64,000 nucleotides of DNA from Candidatus Thiosymbion sp. (GCA_018435665.1 JAHDND010000025.1:48081-112080), one strand, 5' to 3'. Shown: positions 21,219 to 30,145, counted from the first letter of the stretch. The notes: generated by a model from the sequence alone, not told the origin. Made by a program: numbers and translations.

Positions 21219-22159
21219 GACCGCCGCTCCGCCACACGCAGCACCGCGCTGCGTGCCCGGGGGTTGGCCGTGACCTCGGCCTCCCCGGCATGCAGCGCCT
21301 TACCGACGGGTTCCAGCCAGGGCTGGATCGCGGTGGCTAGCAGCGGAACACTCCGAGGGACCTGCTGACCCCGGGCCTGGTCCCTGATGAACCGCTTGAC
21401 GAGGCGATCCTCGAGGGAGTGGAAACTGATCACCACCAGACGCCCCCCCACGGCGAGGAGGTCGCGCACCGCCGCCAGGGCGGCACCCAGTTCCTCGAGC
21501 TCGCGGTTCACCTGGATGCGCAACGCCTGGAAGGTGCGGGTCGCCGGGTGCTTGCCCGGCTCGCGGGTCGGGCAGGCCGCCGCCACGAGGCTCGCCAGAC
21601 GCCCGGTGGTGAGGATGGGCGCCTGACCGCGGGCGGCGACGATGGCGCGGGCGATCCGCCGGCTGAAGCGCTCCTCACCGTACTCATGCAAGACCCGGGC
21701 GATGTCCGCCTCCTGGGCCGTCGCCAACCAGGCCGCGGCCGTCTCCCCGCCACTGTTGTCCATCCGCATGTCCAGGGGACCGTCCGCGGAAAAACTGAAT
21801 CCGCGTCCGGCCTCGTCCAACTGGGGCGAGGAGACGCCGATGTCCAGCAGCAGACCTTCGACGGCGCCCAGGCGCCCGTGCTGGCGCGCGATCTCCCGCA
21901 GACGGGAGAAGGGGGCATGTTCGACCTCCAGGCGTGGGTCCCGCTGCGCCAGGGCCTCGGCCGCGGCCACGGCCGCGGGGTCCCGATCCAGGACCAGGAG
22001 GCGGCCGGCAGCCCCCAGCCGGGCGAGGATGGCGCGCGCGTGCCCGCCCCGGCCAAAGGTGGCGTCGATATAGAACCCATCGGGGTGAATCGCCAGGGCC
22101 TCCAAGGTCTCCTCCAGCAAAACGGGCCTGTGCCCGGTGTCAGCCACGGGGCGGCTCAT
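21215..22159 (-). CDS. rsmH: 16S rRNA (cytosine(1402)-N4)-methyltransferase RsmH (MraW)
   Basis: SAM-dependent methyltransferase modifying C1402 in the 16S rRNA decoding centre. It has 314 residues. The SAM motif [20 protein letters not shown] is near residue 30, the family segment [20 protein letters not shown] near residue 105, and the C-terminal [20 protein letters not shown] near residue 250. It starts four bases after the mraZ stop, the conserved mraZ-rsmH arrangement. Confidence 0.97.
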   Translation of the reverse strand: MSRPVADTGHRPVLLEETLEALAIHPDGFYIDATFGRGGHARAILARLGAAGRLLVLDRDPAAVAAAEALAQRDPRLEVEHAPFSRLREIARQHGRLGAVEGLLLDIGVSSPQLDEAGRGFSFSADGPLDMRMDNSGGETAAAWLATAQEADIARVLHEYGEERFSRRIARAIVAARGQAPILTTGRLASLVAAACPTREPGKHPATRTFQALRIQVNRELEELGAALAAVRDLLAVGGRLVVISFHSLEDRLVKRFIRDQARGQQVPRSVPLLATAIQPWLEPVGKALHAGEAEVTANPRARSAVLRVAERRS

Positions 22160-22163
22160 CGAG

Positions 22164-22619
22164 TCAGATCGAAAGGGACGCGAATTCGGGGGAGGACTCC
22201 AGCTCTGCCAGGTCCTCTTCGTTCAGCCACTGGTCGCGACGCGCCACCCAGGTGTCCTCATCCCAGAGCTCGAACTTGTTGCTCTGGCCAATCAGGGCCA
22301 CCCGTTTGTCGAGTTGGGCGAACTGGCGCAGCTCCGGCGGCAGTTGCACCCGCCCCTGGCTATCCATGTCCACGTCATGGGCATGGCCGATGTAGAGGCG
22401 CTGCAACTTCCGGGCGGTGGGGTTGAAGGAAGGTAGCTTCTCCAGCTTGCGCTCGATCTCTCGCCAGTTGGGTTCCGGATAGATCAGCAAGCAGCGATCG
22501 GTGTCGATGGTCACCACCAGATGCGCCGCGCAACAGGCCTGCAACTGCTCGCGATAGCGCGCGGGCATGGCCAGACGGCCCTTGGCATCCAGACTAAGGG
22601 TGGAAACCCCCCGAAACAC
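22164..22619 (-). CDS. mraZ: Transcriptional regulator MraZ
   Basis: DNA-binding regulator of the dcw cluster, with two SpoVT/AbrB-like repeats of ~50 residues. The first begins [20 protein letters not shown] and the second contains [20 protein letters not shown]. The 151-residue length is normal. The start codon is GTG (22617-22619), preceded by a G-rich Shine-Dalgarno-like run. It is the first gene of the cluster. In E. coli MraZ represses its own promoter through spaced repeats, and matching repeats are visible upstream here. Confidence 0.96.
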   Translation of the reverse strand: MFRGVSTLSLDAKGRLAMPARYREQLQACCAAHLVVTIDTDRCLLIYPEPNWREIERKLEKLPSFNPTARKLQRLYIGHAHDVDMDSQGRVQLPPELRQFAQLDKRVALIGQSNKFELWDEDTWVARRDQWLNEEDLAELESSPEFASLSI

Positions 22620-22644
22620 AGCCGCCCCCCCGATGGCGAAATTG

Positions 22645-22669
22645 CTCCCTTTTACTCCACTTCACTCCA
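22645..22669 (-). promoter_or_regulatory. MraZ operator: three 10-bp-spaced boxes
   Basis: Read on the minus strand, TGGAG, TGGAG and GGGAG occur at exactly 10-base intervals (plus-strand ctcca/ctcca/ctccc starting at 22665, 22655 and 22645). Known MraZ sites in E. coli are TGGGN repeats separated by five bases, so period and composition fit. They lie just downstream of the mraZ promoter, where binding would block initiation or escape. Confidence 0.75.
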
Positions 22670-22680
22670 CTTCTAATTCC

Positions 22681-22709
22681 ATACTAGGCAACCTCGTCCC
22701 AACCGTCAA
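22681..22709 (-). promoter_or_regulatory. Sigma70 promoter of mraZ and the dcw cluster
   Basis: Minus-strand TTGACG (plus 22704-22709), a 17-base spacer, and TAGTAT (plus 22681-22686). Transcription should start near 22673, immediately before the MraZ boxes, giving a leader of roughly 55 bases before the GTG of mraZ. Confidence 0.75.
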
Positions 22710-22983
22710 GCTGAAACTTGAATTTTCCTTACGCTTGTCAGCAAGTTAGAGACCTAATTGCATCTATTTCGCCACAAGCGGGAAGAAGCCGGAATTTCAA
22801 GGGGATACCCCGCAAGCCTCATGTCGCCCCAAATGATGGCGGCGCTGGGTGTCCCGAGACCAGCCCGTGGGTTTGGTCTGACTTGGTCTGGCTGAGAGAT
22901 CGAGGAAAGGAGGGAAGGAGGCGGCGGAAGCCGGGACGGAGGGTCCCGCGTCCAGCCAGCAGCGCGCGAGGGACGGGAGATCG

Positions 22984-23363
22984 AGGTGGGAGTCGGCCTG
23001 TAAGCCGGGTTCTGTCGGGGACAGTCATTCATCTGGGACGCACGTCGCCGTGCGCCTCTAGCGACCTACCCGGGGACACGCGCGGGCCGCGCGGTGCGGC
23101 GCAAGGCCGCTCGTCCCCCTATTTGGTCTTGCTCCGGGTGGGGTTTACCTTGCCACCGGCGTTACCGTCGGCGCGGTGCGCTCTTACCGCACCATTTCAC
23201 CCTTACCGATCCGCCGCGGCGGATAGAGGCGGTATCTTTTCTGTGGCACTGGCCGTGGGCTCGCGCCCCCCAGGCGTTACCTGGCACCCTGCCCTCTGGA
23301 GCCCGGACTTTCCTCCCCTCGGACCGCTGACGCGGCCGAGCAGCGACTGTCCGGCCGACTCCC
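22984..23363 (-). ncRNA. rnpB: RNase P RNA (class A)
   Basis: Catalytic RNA of RNase P, which matures tRNA 5' ends. The minus strand carries the bacterial class A signatures in order: GGACAGTCGC near the 5' end, GAGGAAAGTCCGGGCTCC, GGGTGCCAGGTAACGCCTGG, AGGTAAGGGTGAAATGG-like and CGGTAAGAGCGCACCG segments, GCAAGACCAAATAGGGG, and GACAGAACCCGGCTTAC near the 3' end. The ends are set by the P1 helix: GGGAGTCGGCC at 23363 pairs with GGCCGACTCCC at 22988-22998, followed by ACCT. Length is about 380 bases. Position next to mraZ is as in Pseudomonas. Confidence 0.96.
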
Positions 23364-23369
23364 GGGTTC

Positions 23370-23375
23370 AGAATA
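23370..23375 (-). promoter_or_regulatory. Extended -10 element of rnpB
   Basis: Minus-strand TGC-TATTCT places transcription start six to seven bases downstream, at the first base of the P1 helix (23363). No convincing -35 hexamer is seen, consistent with an extended -10 promoter. Confidence 0.5.
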
Positions 23376-23600
23376 GCATGGAACGGCCGACCCGCGATCG
23401 GCCGACATCCCCCCTCGACCCAGGCATGGGTCTTCCCCGCTAGCGCCAGCCAAAGGAGCCCCCCCCCGAAAAGACGAAAACCGCGGATCTCGGTGAGCAC
23501 TTATGCCCCCAACATCACAGCCTGATGAACAAAAAGTCAACCGGGATAGGCAGATAGAGCACCGGGACTGACTGTTCGGCCTTCCCGGACCAGGAGGCGC

Positions 23601-25871
23601 CTATCCCGAGGCTGCGACGGCATGAGGATAGAGGGGCGGCAAGGGATCGGCCACCCCGCCCTGCCCTGAGGGTGATTCCGCCGCGGCCTCCAGCGCGGGC
23701 CCCAGATCCCGCCAGGCCGCGGGGCCATCCCAGCCGGCAACATCGCCGGGTATCCCGGGGGCATGGCCGGATGTCCCGGGGGCATAAAGACATTGGTCCA
23801 GCCGCCCCATCCAGGTGGCGGCAGTTCCGCCCAGGCGGGTGGCGAGGGTGTCGAGCCGTCGGGGGGGGTCCTCAGGCCAACGGACCTGCCCCCAGGCGAG
23901 CAAGGCCTCGCGTGTGGCCCGGGGTGCCTGGGCCTGGCAGGCCTGCCGGACCCGATCCCGGGCGGTGGCCAGGGAGCCACGCCTCAGAGGGTCAGGCGAT
24001 CGCCCCCTGCGGCCCGCTCGCGCCTGGCGGACCGGGGATCGACGGTTTCGTTCCCACCACCAGAGGAGCAGCGTCGTCAGCCACAGGAACGCGAACGCGA
24101 GGGCCAGCCAGGGCCAGGGACCCGCGGGCAGCGGCCAGCTAGATAAAGGCACGGTTGAAGATGCGGTTGGCGAAGCAGCGGCGGTTTGGGAGCCGGTTGC
24201 GAGGGGGAACCTAGAGGGTCCCTGAACCAGGTTTGCTCCATCCCCATCAGGAGGCGTCGCTGATTGAACCACCGACCCGGTCTCCGTGACCTCCCCCGGC
24301 GGGACGGAGGTAGGGGCAGCCGGCGCGGCGGAGGTTGCGGCAACCGATCGTGGGTCCGGGATCAGCCCGGCGCTGGCCGCCGGGTCCGCGTCGGGTGAGG
24401 CCTGGCTGGCGAGTGCTGGGATGGTGCCCGGTACTGGGGTGTTAACGGCTGGTGGGGGGTTGGCGGCTAGTGGGAGACTGGCCGCTGATTGTGAGTTGGC
24501 CGCTGGTTGGGCCGGTTCCGCCGCGGCCCCGTGCGCCCGCGAAGTCTGGTCAGCAACCGTCCCCAGCGCGGGCAGGATCTCCAGGGTCCGTGCCGGCAGC
24601 ACGGCAACCCGCCCCCGATCGGCCCGGGTATCCCACCAGGCCAGACGGACCTCGGGCAGCACCAGTTTGCCGGCCACCGTCGGCACCAGGGCCTGTTTGA
24701 TCTCCTTGACCGCCACCAGGGTGCTCCCCTCGGCCCGGGTCTCGGTCCGCGGCTTGTCGGGGTAGCTTTTGACCCCGGGAGGGACCGCGCCGATCAGGTC
24801 CGGCAACTGAGCGGCACTGAGCCCCTGGGCGGTGATGGCCAGGGTGCGGGTGATGGGCTCGCCGACCCGGAACTGGGTCTGGGCCACGGCGGGGTCCGGG
24901 TTCCAGTCCTCCGCCAGCCGCAGGTCCTCGGCCGGCAGCCAGGGGACCGGGGCCCCTGCCGGTTGGGGCTTGACCTCCAGGGTCAGGGCGGGACCCCGGA
25001 CCTGGATCGGCCGGGTCCGTTGAAAGAGGCCATCCATCTCGGCGAAGGGATCGCGGCCAAAGATCTGCTCGAAGGCGCTGGTCCCCGACCCGAATGACGA
25101 ACTGGGGGCGGGACCAGCGGCCTGACTACGGCTGGCTCGGGACTCGGGCACGGCGGCGGAGAGCACCGGCGGATGGATCGCGATCGCCCCGCTATGCTGG
25201 GGTAGCAGGGCGTAACGCCGCTCGATCTGCCGGAAACGCAGACCCTCGCGCTGGACCTCGTTCACCCGATCCTCCCCCAGGCGCTCGATCTGGACCCCCT
25301 CCGCCGTCGGGTCCTCCAGACTGGCATTCTGCACCTGCGGCCGTAGCAGAATGCGCAGGGTGTAGATGACCTGACCCTGCACATAGACCTGCTCGCGATC
25401 GAGGTCGGCCTCCAGGCGGGCGGGCGGGGCCTCGCCAACCAGAGCGGCCTGGGCGGCGGGCAGCACCTCGACCGCAATCGGCAGGCTCTCCAGATCCCCG
25501 ACCCGGATGGCGGGGATCGTAAGCCAGCCGCTGGCCTTGGGGGTCAGCAGAAAGCGCCATTCCCGGGTGGTGGTCACCCGGCCGTTGCTCATGACAGTGC
25601 TGGTACCCTGCCCCTGATTCTGGACCCCGAAATCCCGGGCCAGGGGCCCGGTATCGGGTGTGCCCCAGACATCCCCCGGGCCGGAGAGCGTCAGGAGCAG
25701 CGACTCGCCCTCGGCCAGGCGGGAGCGATCGACCTGAGCCTCCAGACCGGCGGCCAGCACCCGCGTCGGAGTGGCGGCGAGCAACCCCAACAGGAGCAGA
25801 AACAGCCAGCCGGCGACAGCCGGCAGGCCGGGAGCACCCCCGGCGCCCCGCAGGATCGGCTTCATGACCAT
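23601..25871 (-). CDS. batD: BatD-family protein
   Basis: Periplasmic/membrane protein of the Bat (Bacteroides aerotolerance) group, 756 residues. A signal-like hydrophobic segment (residues ~16-40, ending VLAAG) is followed by BatD-type beta-domains; GDVWGTPDTGPLARDFGVQ and REWRFLLTPKASGWLTIPAI are typical of the first. A Pro/Ala/Ser-rich linker (~460-580) and one transmembrane segment (WPWLALAFAFLWLTTLLLWWW, ~600) lead to a cytoplasmic tail. I chose ATG 25871 because AGAGAGG lies eight bases upstream; ATG 25865 is a close alternative. It is the last gene of the moxR-to-batD operon. Its biochemical role is not known. Confidence 0.85.
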   Translation of the reverse strand: MVMKPILRGAGGAPGLPAVAGWLFLLLLGLLAATPTRVLAAGLEAQVDRSRLAEGESLLLTLSGPGDVWGTPDTGPLARDFGVQNQGQGTSTVMSNGRVTTTREWRFLLTPKASGWLTIPAIRVGDLESLPIAVEVLPAAQAALVGEAPPARLEADLDREQVYVQGQVIYTLRILLRPQVQNASLEDPTAEGVQIERLGEDRVNEVQREGLRFRQIERRYALLPQHSGAIAIHPPVLSAAVPESRASRSQAAGPAPSSSFGSGTSAFEQIFGRDPFAEMDGLFQRTRPIQVRGPALTLEVKPQPAGAPVPWLPAEDLRLAEDWNPDPAVAQTQFRVGEPITRTLAITAQGLSAAQLPDLIGAVPPGVKSYPDKPRTETRAEGSTLVAVKEIKQALVPTVAGKLVLPEVRLAWWDTRADRGRVAVLPARTLEILPALGTVADQTSRAHGAAAEPAQPAANSQSAASLPLAANPPPAVNTPVPGTIPALASQASPDADPAASAGLIPDPRSVAATSAAPAAPTSVPPGEVTETGSVVQSATPPDGDGANLVQGPSRFPLATGSQTAAASPTASSTVPLSSWPLPAGPWPWLALAFAFLWLTTLLLWWWERNRRSPVRQARAGRRGRSPDPLRRGSLATARDRVRQACQAQAPRATREALLAWGQVRWPEDPPRRLDTLATRLGGTAATWMGRLDQCLYAPGTSGHAPGIPGDVAGWDGPAAWRDLGPALEAAAESPSGQGGVADPLPPLYPHAVAASG

Positions 25872-25958
25872 GAACTGGACCTCTCTCTTGAGCGACGACA
25901 AACCACCCTGGAGCATCCAGTTTGCCGGATACCCCGATCCCCCTCGCGACGGATTCAG

Positions 25959-28229
25959 TCACGGGAGTTGCCCCTGGCGGCGCAGATGCTGAAGCAGAAA
26001 ACGTTGCCGCAACAAGCCTCCGGGATCATCGGGCACCCGGCGAAGCTGCGCCTCCATGGCCTGCCGTGCCTCGGACACCGGAGAGGGGACAGGGGCGGCG
26101 GCCTGGCCCTGCGGCGGCGCGTCCGTTTCCTGACCACCCAAGAGGTCCGCGGCCCCGGGCTCGGCACCTGCCTGACCGGAGGGGGGTTCTTGCTGCTGAC
26201 CCGGTTCCCGCTCATCCCCTGCGCCCTGCCGTGCCTGCTCTCCTCTCAACCCCGCCTCACCGGTGTCCGTCTGATCCGTTTGATCAGACTGTCCCACCTC
26301 CCCTGGCTGAGTGCCCTGACTTTGCTGACCTTGTTGGTCCTGTTGGCTCTGTAGGCCCTGCTGGTCCTGCCGATCTTGCCGATCTTGCCGATCTTGTCGA
26401 TCCTGCTGATTCTGCTGACCTTGCAGGCCTTGCTGATCATTCTGGCCATGCTTAGCATCCAGGCCTTGTCGGTCCTGTTGGCCTTGCTGGCCCCGCTGAT
26501 CCTGTTGATCTTGCGGGCCCGGCTGAGCCTGTTGGCCCTGCTGACCCTGCTGGCCAGGCGGATTCGGCTGGCCAGATGGATTCTGCTGACCCTGAGTGTC
26601 CTGCCGACTAGGCTGGCCTGGCTGATGCGGCGGGTTCTGCGCTGCCGATTCACCGGCCTGTCCCGGCCCGGTCTCTGGTTCCTGCCCGCTCCGTGGGCCA
26701 GCGGCGTCACCACCCTCCTCCCCAGCCTCTCCCTGGGAAGAAGATGAAGACGACTCCGGAGACTGGGCTGACTCCGGGGACTCGGATAACTCCTGAGACT
26801 CGGCCTTTTCCTGCTCTGCCAAGAGGCGCCGCACCAGATCATGGTTGAAGCGGGCATCGGCGTGATCGGGCGCCTCCGCCAGGGTCCGCTCATAGGCCGC
26901 GGCGGCCTCCCGCAGTTTACCGGCACGGGCCAGGGCGTTGCCCCGGTTGTAGTTGGCCTCCGCGCCGGTCTGACCCTCAAGCGTTGCCGCCGCCTGGTCA
27001 AAGTCCCCGGCCTGGTACTGCGCCGCCGCGCGCCAGTCGGGACGGGCGAAACGGGCCGCGGCCTGCTCGGGATCGCCAGCGGCGAGGGACCGCGCGCCCT
27101 GCTGGTCGGGGCGCCACCACAGGTCCGCCCAACCGAAGGCCTGGGCCGCCGGCGGGGGCATCCAGGCCAGGAACACGCCCAGAAGCAGGGTCAGGGGGCT
27201 GAGCCAGCCCCGGCGGAAGGCCAGGGCCGCGAGGGGCAACAGCGCCACCAGCAGCCAGGGCCCCTCCTCCCGCCACTGATCGGCGCGGGCATCCGCCTCC
27301 CGCTCGACGGGATCGCCATCGTGCCCGGCCTCGGGCAGCAGGGCGCGGGTATCGGCGTCATCGGCGGTGAGGGCGACATAGCGGCCGCCCCCGGCGGTAG
27401 CGATGGCCCTCAACGGGTCCGGCTGCAGCCGACTCAAGCGAATGGCCCCCCGGTCGTCGGTCTGGAAGCCCCCACCCGCCAGGGGGATCGGCGCCCCCTG
27501 GTCGGTTCCCAGCCCAAGAACCGAGGTCCGATAGCCCTGGTCCCGCAGTTGAGCCGCCATTGCCCGCACCGCCTCCGGGCTTTCGAGATCGGCCGTGAGC
27601 AGGATGATGTCCCCCGTAGTGCGACCGGCCCGCTTGAGCAGTTCCCCCGCCTCGGCCAGGGCCAGGTCGGTGCGTTTCGGACCCTTCACCGGCAGCAGGG
27701 CCGTCGCCAGGTCCGGGACCTGGGCGGCGATGGTGGCGGTATCCCCCGTCAGGGGCGAGACCAGAAAGGGCTCGGCGCCATAGGCGATGAGGGCGGTTTG
27801 ACCCTCGGCCGCCGCCGCGAGCAGGTCGAGGATCTCGAACCGGGCCCGTCCCAGGCGCGAGGGGGCCAGGTCCTGGGCGTCCATGTCGGGCGAAAGATCG
27901 AGGACGATGACCCGCTGGCCCTGGGCCTGATAGAGGGGTTGCGGCAGCCGCGCCCAGACCGGGCCCGCCAGGGCCGCCACCCCCAAGAGCCAGCCGCAGG
28001 CCAGCAGCACCAGGGGCAGGCGCCGGATCCGGGCGTCCGCCCCGACCAGTAGATGGGGCAGGAGGTGGGCGTCCACCAGCCCCTGCCAGGCGGCGGCGCC
28101 AGAGTCGAGCCGTCGCAAACGCCACAGCAACCACGGCAAGGGGGGCAGGGCCAGGAACCAGAGCGGCCGCAAAAAATGCAGGTCGGACAGGGCGAAAAGG
28201 CTGGGCAGGTCGGTCGGCAAGCTGTTCAA
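25959..28229 (-). CDS. BatB/BatC-like fusion: VWA domain, TPR repeats, Gln/Gly-rich tail
   Basis: A 756-residue membrane protein. The N-terminus has two hydrophobic helices (residues ~20-90), then a von Willebrand A domain from ~100 (VIVLDLSPDMDAQDLAPSRL). Its metal site reads DxSxD rather than DxSxS. A third membrane segment follows (~325-360), then TPR-like repeats (~385-465: ANYNRGNALARAGKLREAA). Residues ~490-690 are an extreme low-complexity run of Q, G, D, P and S, including RQD and QQGQQG repeats. The final ~60 residues (PVSEARQAMEAQLRRVPDDP) are conserved-looking again. It combines the BatB and BatC functions of the Bat operon. Confidence 0.85.
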   Translation of the reverse strand: MNSLPTDLPSLFALSDLHFLRPLWFLALPPLPWLLWRLRRLDSGAAAWQGLVDAHLLPHLLVGADARIRRLPLVLLACGWLLGVAALAGPVWARLPQPLYQAQGQRVIVLDLSPDMDAQDLAPSRLGRARFEILDLLAAAAEGQTALIAYGAEPFLVSPLTGDTATIAAQVPDLATALLPVKGPKRTDLALAEAGELLKRAGRTTGDIILLTADLESPEAVRAMAAQLRDQGYRTSVLGLGTDQGAPIPLAGGGFQTDDRGAIRLSRLQPDPLRAIATAGGGRYVALTADDADTRALLPEAGHDGDPVEREADARADQWREEGPWLLVALLPLAALAFRRGWLSPLTLLLGVFLAWMPPPAAQAFGWADLWWRPDQQGARSLAAGDPEQAAARFARPDWRAAAQYQAGDFDQAAATLEGQTGAEANYNRGNALARAGKLREAAAAYERTLAEAPDHADARFNHDLVRRLLAEQEKAESQELSESPESAQSPESSSSSSQGEAGEEGGDAAGPRSGQEPETGPGQAGESAAQNPPHQPGQPSRQDTQGQQNPSGQPNPPGQQGQQGQQAQPGPQDQQDQRGQQGQQDRQGLDAKHGQNDQQGLQGQQNQQDRQDRQDRQDRQDQQGLQSQQDQQGQQSQGTQPGEVGQSDQTDQTDTGEAGLRGEQARQGAGDEREPGQQQEPPSGQAGAEPGAADLLGGQETDAPPQGQAAAPVPSPVSEARQAMEAQLRRVPDDPGGLLRQRFLLQHLRRQGQLP
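26330..26660. repeat. Low-complexity codon repeat inside the BatB/C gene
   Basis: On the plus strand this is an irregular array of short units such as ctgctg and ttgctgacc. It includes three consecutive 9-base copies of cttgccgat near 26375-26400, followed by degenerate copies. It encodes the Q/G/D/R-rich part of the protein and is a likely site of slippage length variation. Confidence 0.75.
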
Positions 28230-28421
28230 GGTTTCAGGCCCTCAGGAGACCAGCCCGCCGTGGGCCATGTCCGTCAAGGGTGGCAAAGTAGGCCGCCCGG
28301 CGAGAGTCGTGTTCGCCAATCGGTGACCGGGTCGACCGCCCCGCGGACCAGGGCACGCCGGCACGGTCCCCCAACCCGGCCGCCCTGGCAACGGGGAACC
28401 TGAATATCGCCCGTCGTGGAT

Positions 28422-29429
28422 TCACCGCCGCCACCCGCCACGGGCCCCGTGGGGACCGGAGCCGCCGCCCGCGACCATCGCGATGATCAGGACCAGGCCC
28501 AGTGCCGCCCCGGCGGGCCAATAATAGAGGGATTGCAGGGGCCGATAGGTGCGCTGATCGCGCTCACTGGGCTCCAGGCGATCGAGTTCCTCGTAGATGG
28601 CCTCCAGCTGCGCCGTGTCCGTGGCCTGGAAGAAGCGACCGCCGCTGACCTGGGCGATGGCCTCCAGGGTCGCCGGGTCCAGGTCGCTGGCCTGGCGACG
28701 CAGCATGCCGAAGGGGGTCTGCACCCCCAGGGTCCCGCCGCCGATACCGATGGTGTAGATCCGCACCCCGGCCTCGGCGGCAATCCGGGCTGCCTCCAGG
28801 GCACCCAGGGTGCCGGCGGTCTGGCTGCCATCGGTAAGCAGGATCAGCACCCGGTTGTCGTCCTCCCGATCGCGCAGCCGCTTCACCGCCAGGCCGATGG
28901 CATCGCCGATGGCCGTCTCCCGGCCGGCCAGGCCGATGACCGCCTCGCCCAGCAATTGCTCGACCGTCTGGCGGTCATGGGTGAGCGGGGTTTGCAGATA
29001 GGCCCGGCTGCCGAAGAGGATCAGGCCCAGGCGATCACCCTGACGCCGATCGATGAAGCGGCCGGCGACCGACTTGACCACCTCCAGCCGGTTGGCCGGT
29101 CGCCCGGCGAGGAGATAGTCCGCCTGCTCCATGGAGCCGGAGACATCCACCGCCAGCATCAGGTCGCGACCGGCCAGGGGGAGGCTGACGGGCTCTCCCA
29201 GCCACTCGGGGCGGGCGGCGGCCAGCACCAGCAGCCCCCAGGCCAGCCAGCCCAGGATCAGCGCCAGGCGGCGCCGACGGGGGGGGTCAGCAAGGTCCTG
29301 GGCCTCCGCGACCTGGAGGGGCGGCAGGCGCAAGGCGGCCCCCGCCGCCCCTCGCGCCGGAGGCAGCAGACGCGCCAGCAGCGGCAGGGGCAAGGCCGCC
29401 AAGGCCCAGGGCCAGGCCAGGGTGATCAA
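28422..29429 (-). CDS. batA: BatA-like VWA-domain protein
   Basis: 335-residue membrane protein. Two N-terminal helices (residues ~2-20 and ~50-70) precede a von Willebrand A domain with an intact metal site (LAVDVSGSMEQADYL, near residue 88) and ILLTDGSQTAGTLGALEAAR near residue 185. A C-terminal helix (AGAALGLVLIIAMVAGG) follows. I place the start at TTG 29429: it overlaps the upstream stop as TTGA, and GGGAGG lies eight bases before it. An in-frame ATG at 29486 lacks such a site and would bury 57 bases in the previous gene. A 192-base gap separates it from the next gene. Confidence 0.85.
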   Translation of the reverse strand: MITLAWPWALAALPLPLLARLLPPARGAAGAALRLPPLQVAEAQDLADPPRRRRLALILGWLAWGLLVLAAARPEWLGEPVSLPLAGRDLMLAVDVSGSMEQADYLLAGRPANRLEVVKSVAGRFIDRRQGDRLGLILFGSRAYLQTPLTHDRQTVEQLLGEAVIGLAGRETAIGDAIGLAVKRLRDREDDNRVLILLTDGSQTAGTLGALEAARIAAEAGVRIYTIGIGGGTLGVQTPFGMLRRQASDLDPATLEAIAQVSGGRFFQATDTAQLEAIYEELDRLEPSERDQRTYRPLQSLYYWPAGAALGLVLIIAMVAGGGSGPHGARGGWRR

Positions 29430-30145
29430 GGTCTTTGTCCTCCCGGGGGGGATGCCGCATCCGGGTGGCGATGGAGCAGAATCCACTCCTCGACCAGGGC
29501 CGCCAGTTCGAGACTGGCGGATTCAAAGGCCATCACTGCACCGCCCGCCGATTCGGTGACCGCCGCTTCACCGCTCGCCGATTGAATGACTGCCGCTTCA
29601 CCGCTCGTCGATTCGGCGCCCGTCAATTCACCGCTCACAGATTCATTACTCGCCACTTCAATGCTCGCCGCTCCGCTACTCGCCACCTCACCGCGCGCCT
29701 GTCCATTCGCCGGACGATAGGGCGCGGTGAGCAGATCCCGGCCGGGTCCGGCCTGAAAGCGCCCGCCACCGCCATGGGCATCGAGGAAGGCCAGCCAGTC
29801 CTCACCACTCAGCCCGGCGACGGCGCGGCGGGGATAGCGGGCCAGGGCGAAGCGCCGCAACAGTCGTGACAGGCCGCGAGCAAAGGCGGTGGCATCGCCG
29901 TCCCGGGCATGGGCGGCCCGCAAGGCGGCCAGTTCGTCCAGCGCCGCCCGGGGCGCCGCCCGCGCCAATCGCCGCCGACGCCTGGCGCCCAGCGCCCAGA
30001 CCATCACCCAGGTCAGCAGACCCACGATCAGCAGCGCCAGTAGCCACCAGCCCGGCGCCGGCGGCCACCAGGAGACGGGATCGGGCGGGTGATAGCCGCG
30101 CAACTCCGCCAGGGGATCGCCCATCGTCAGCCCGCCGGGGGTCAT
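29426..30145 (-). CDS. DUF4381 domain protein of the Bat operon
   Basis: 239 residues from ATG 30145, which overlaps the DUF58 stop as ATGA. The start MTPGGLTMGDPLAELRGYH is followed by PPDPVSWWPPAPGWWLL and a transmembrane helix (~30-52), the hallmark of DUF4381. A cytoplasmic helical part contains FARGLSRLLRRFALARYPR. Residues ~150-212 are an Ala/Ser/Glu repeat (units like SGEAAV, ESASGE) that the family normally lacks. The C-terminus LELAALVEEWILLHRHP resumes normal sequence. Function is unknown; it always accompanies MoxR/DUF58/VWA genes. Confidence 0.85.
   Translation of the reverse strand: MTPGGLTMGDPLAELRGYHPPDPVSWWPPAPGWWLLALLIVGLLTWVMVWALGARRRRRLARAAPRAALDELAALRAAHARDGDATAFARGLSRLLRRFALARYPRRAVAGLSGEDWLAFLDAHGGGGRFQAGPGRDLLTAPYRPANGQARGEVASSGAASIEVASNESVSGELTGAESTSGEAAVIQSASGEAAVTESAGGAVMAFESASLELAALVEEWILLHRHPDAASPPGGQRP
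29515..29695. repeat. Imperfect ~24-30 base repeats in the DUF4381 gene
   Basis: Plus-strand units resembling gccgcttcaccgctcgccgattgaatga recur with variation (gctcgtcgattcggcg, gctcacagattcatta). They encode the Ser/Glu/Ala-rich insert. The phase is kept, so the gene stays open. Confidence 0.6.

Noticed and set aside
22984..23363. Several short open frames in the rnpB region
   Set aside because: The RNA gene explains the whole segment through conserved RNase P helices and motifs.
26300..26660. CRISPR-like repeat array
   Set aside because: Units are 9 bases or shorter, imperfect and without spacers; they encode protein low complexity in frame.
26376..26747. Leu/Ile-rich plus-strand frame that looks like a membrane protein
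   Set aside because: It is the reverse reading of the Gln/Gly repeat in the BatB/C gene (CAG becomes CTG/Leu), not a real transmembrane protein.
28234..28521. 95-codon minus-strand frame between batA and the BatB/C gene
   Set aside because: Overlaps the batA 3' end out of frame, is Arg/Gly-rich, and matches nothing in Bat operons.
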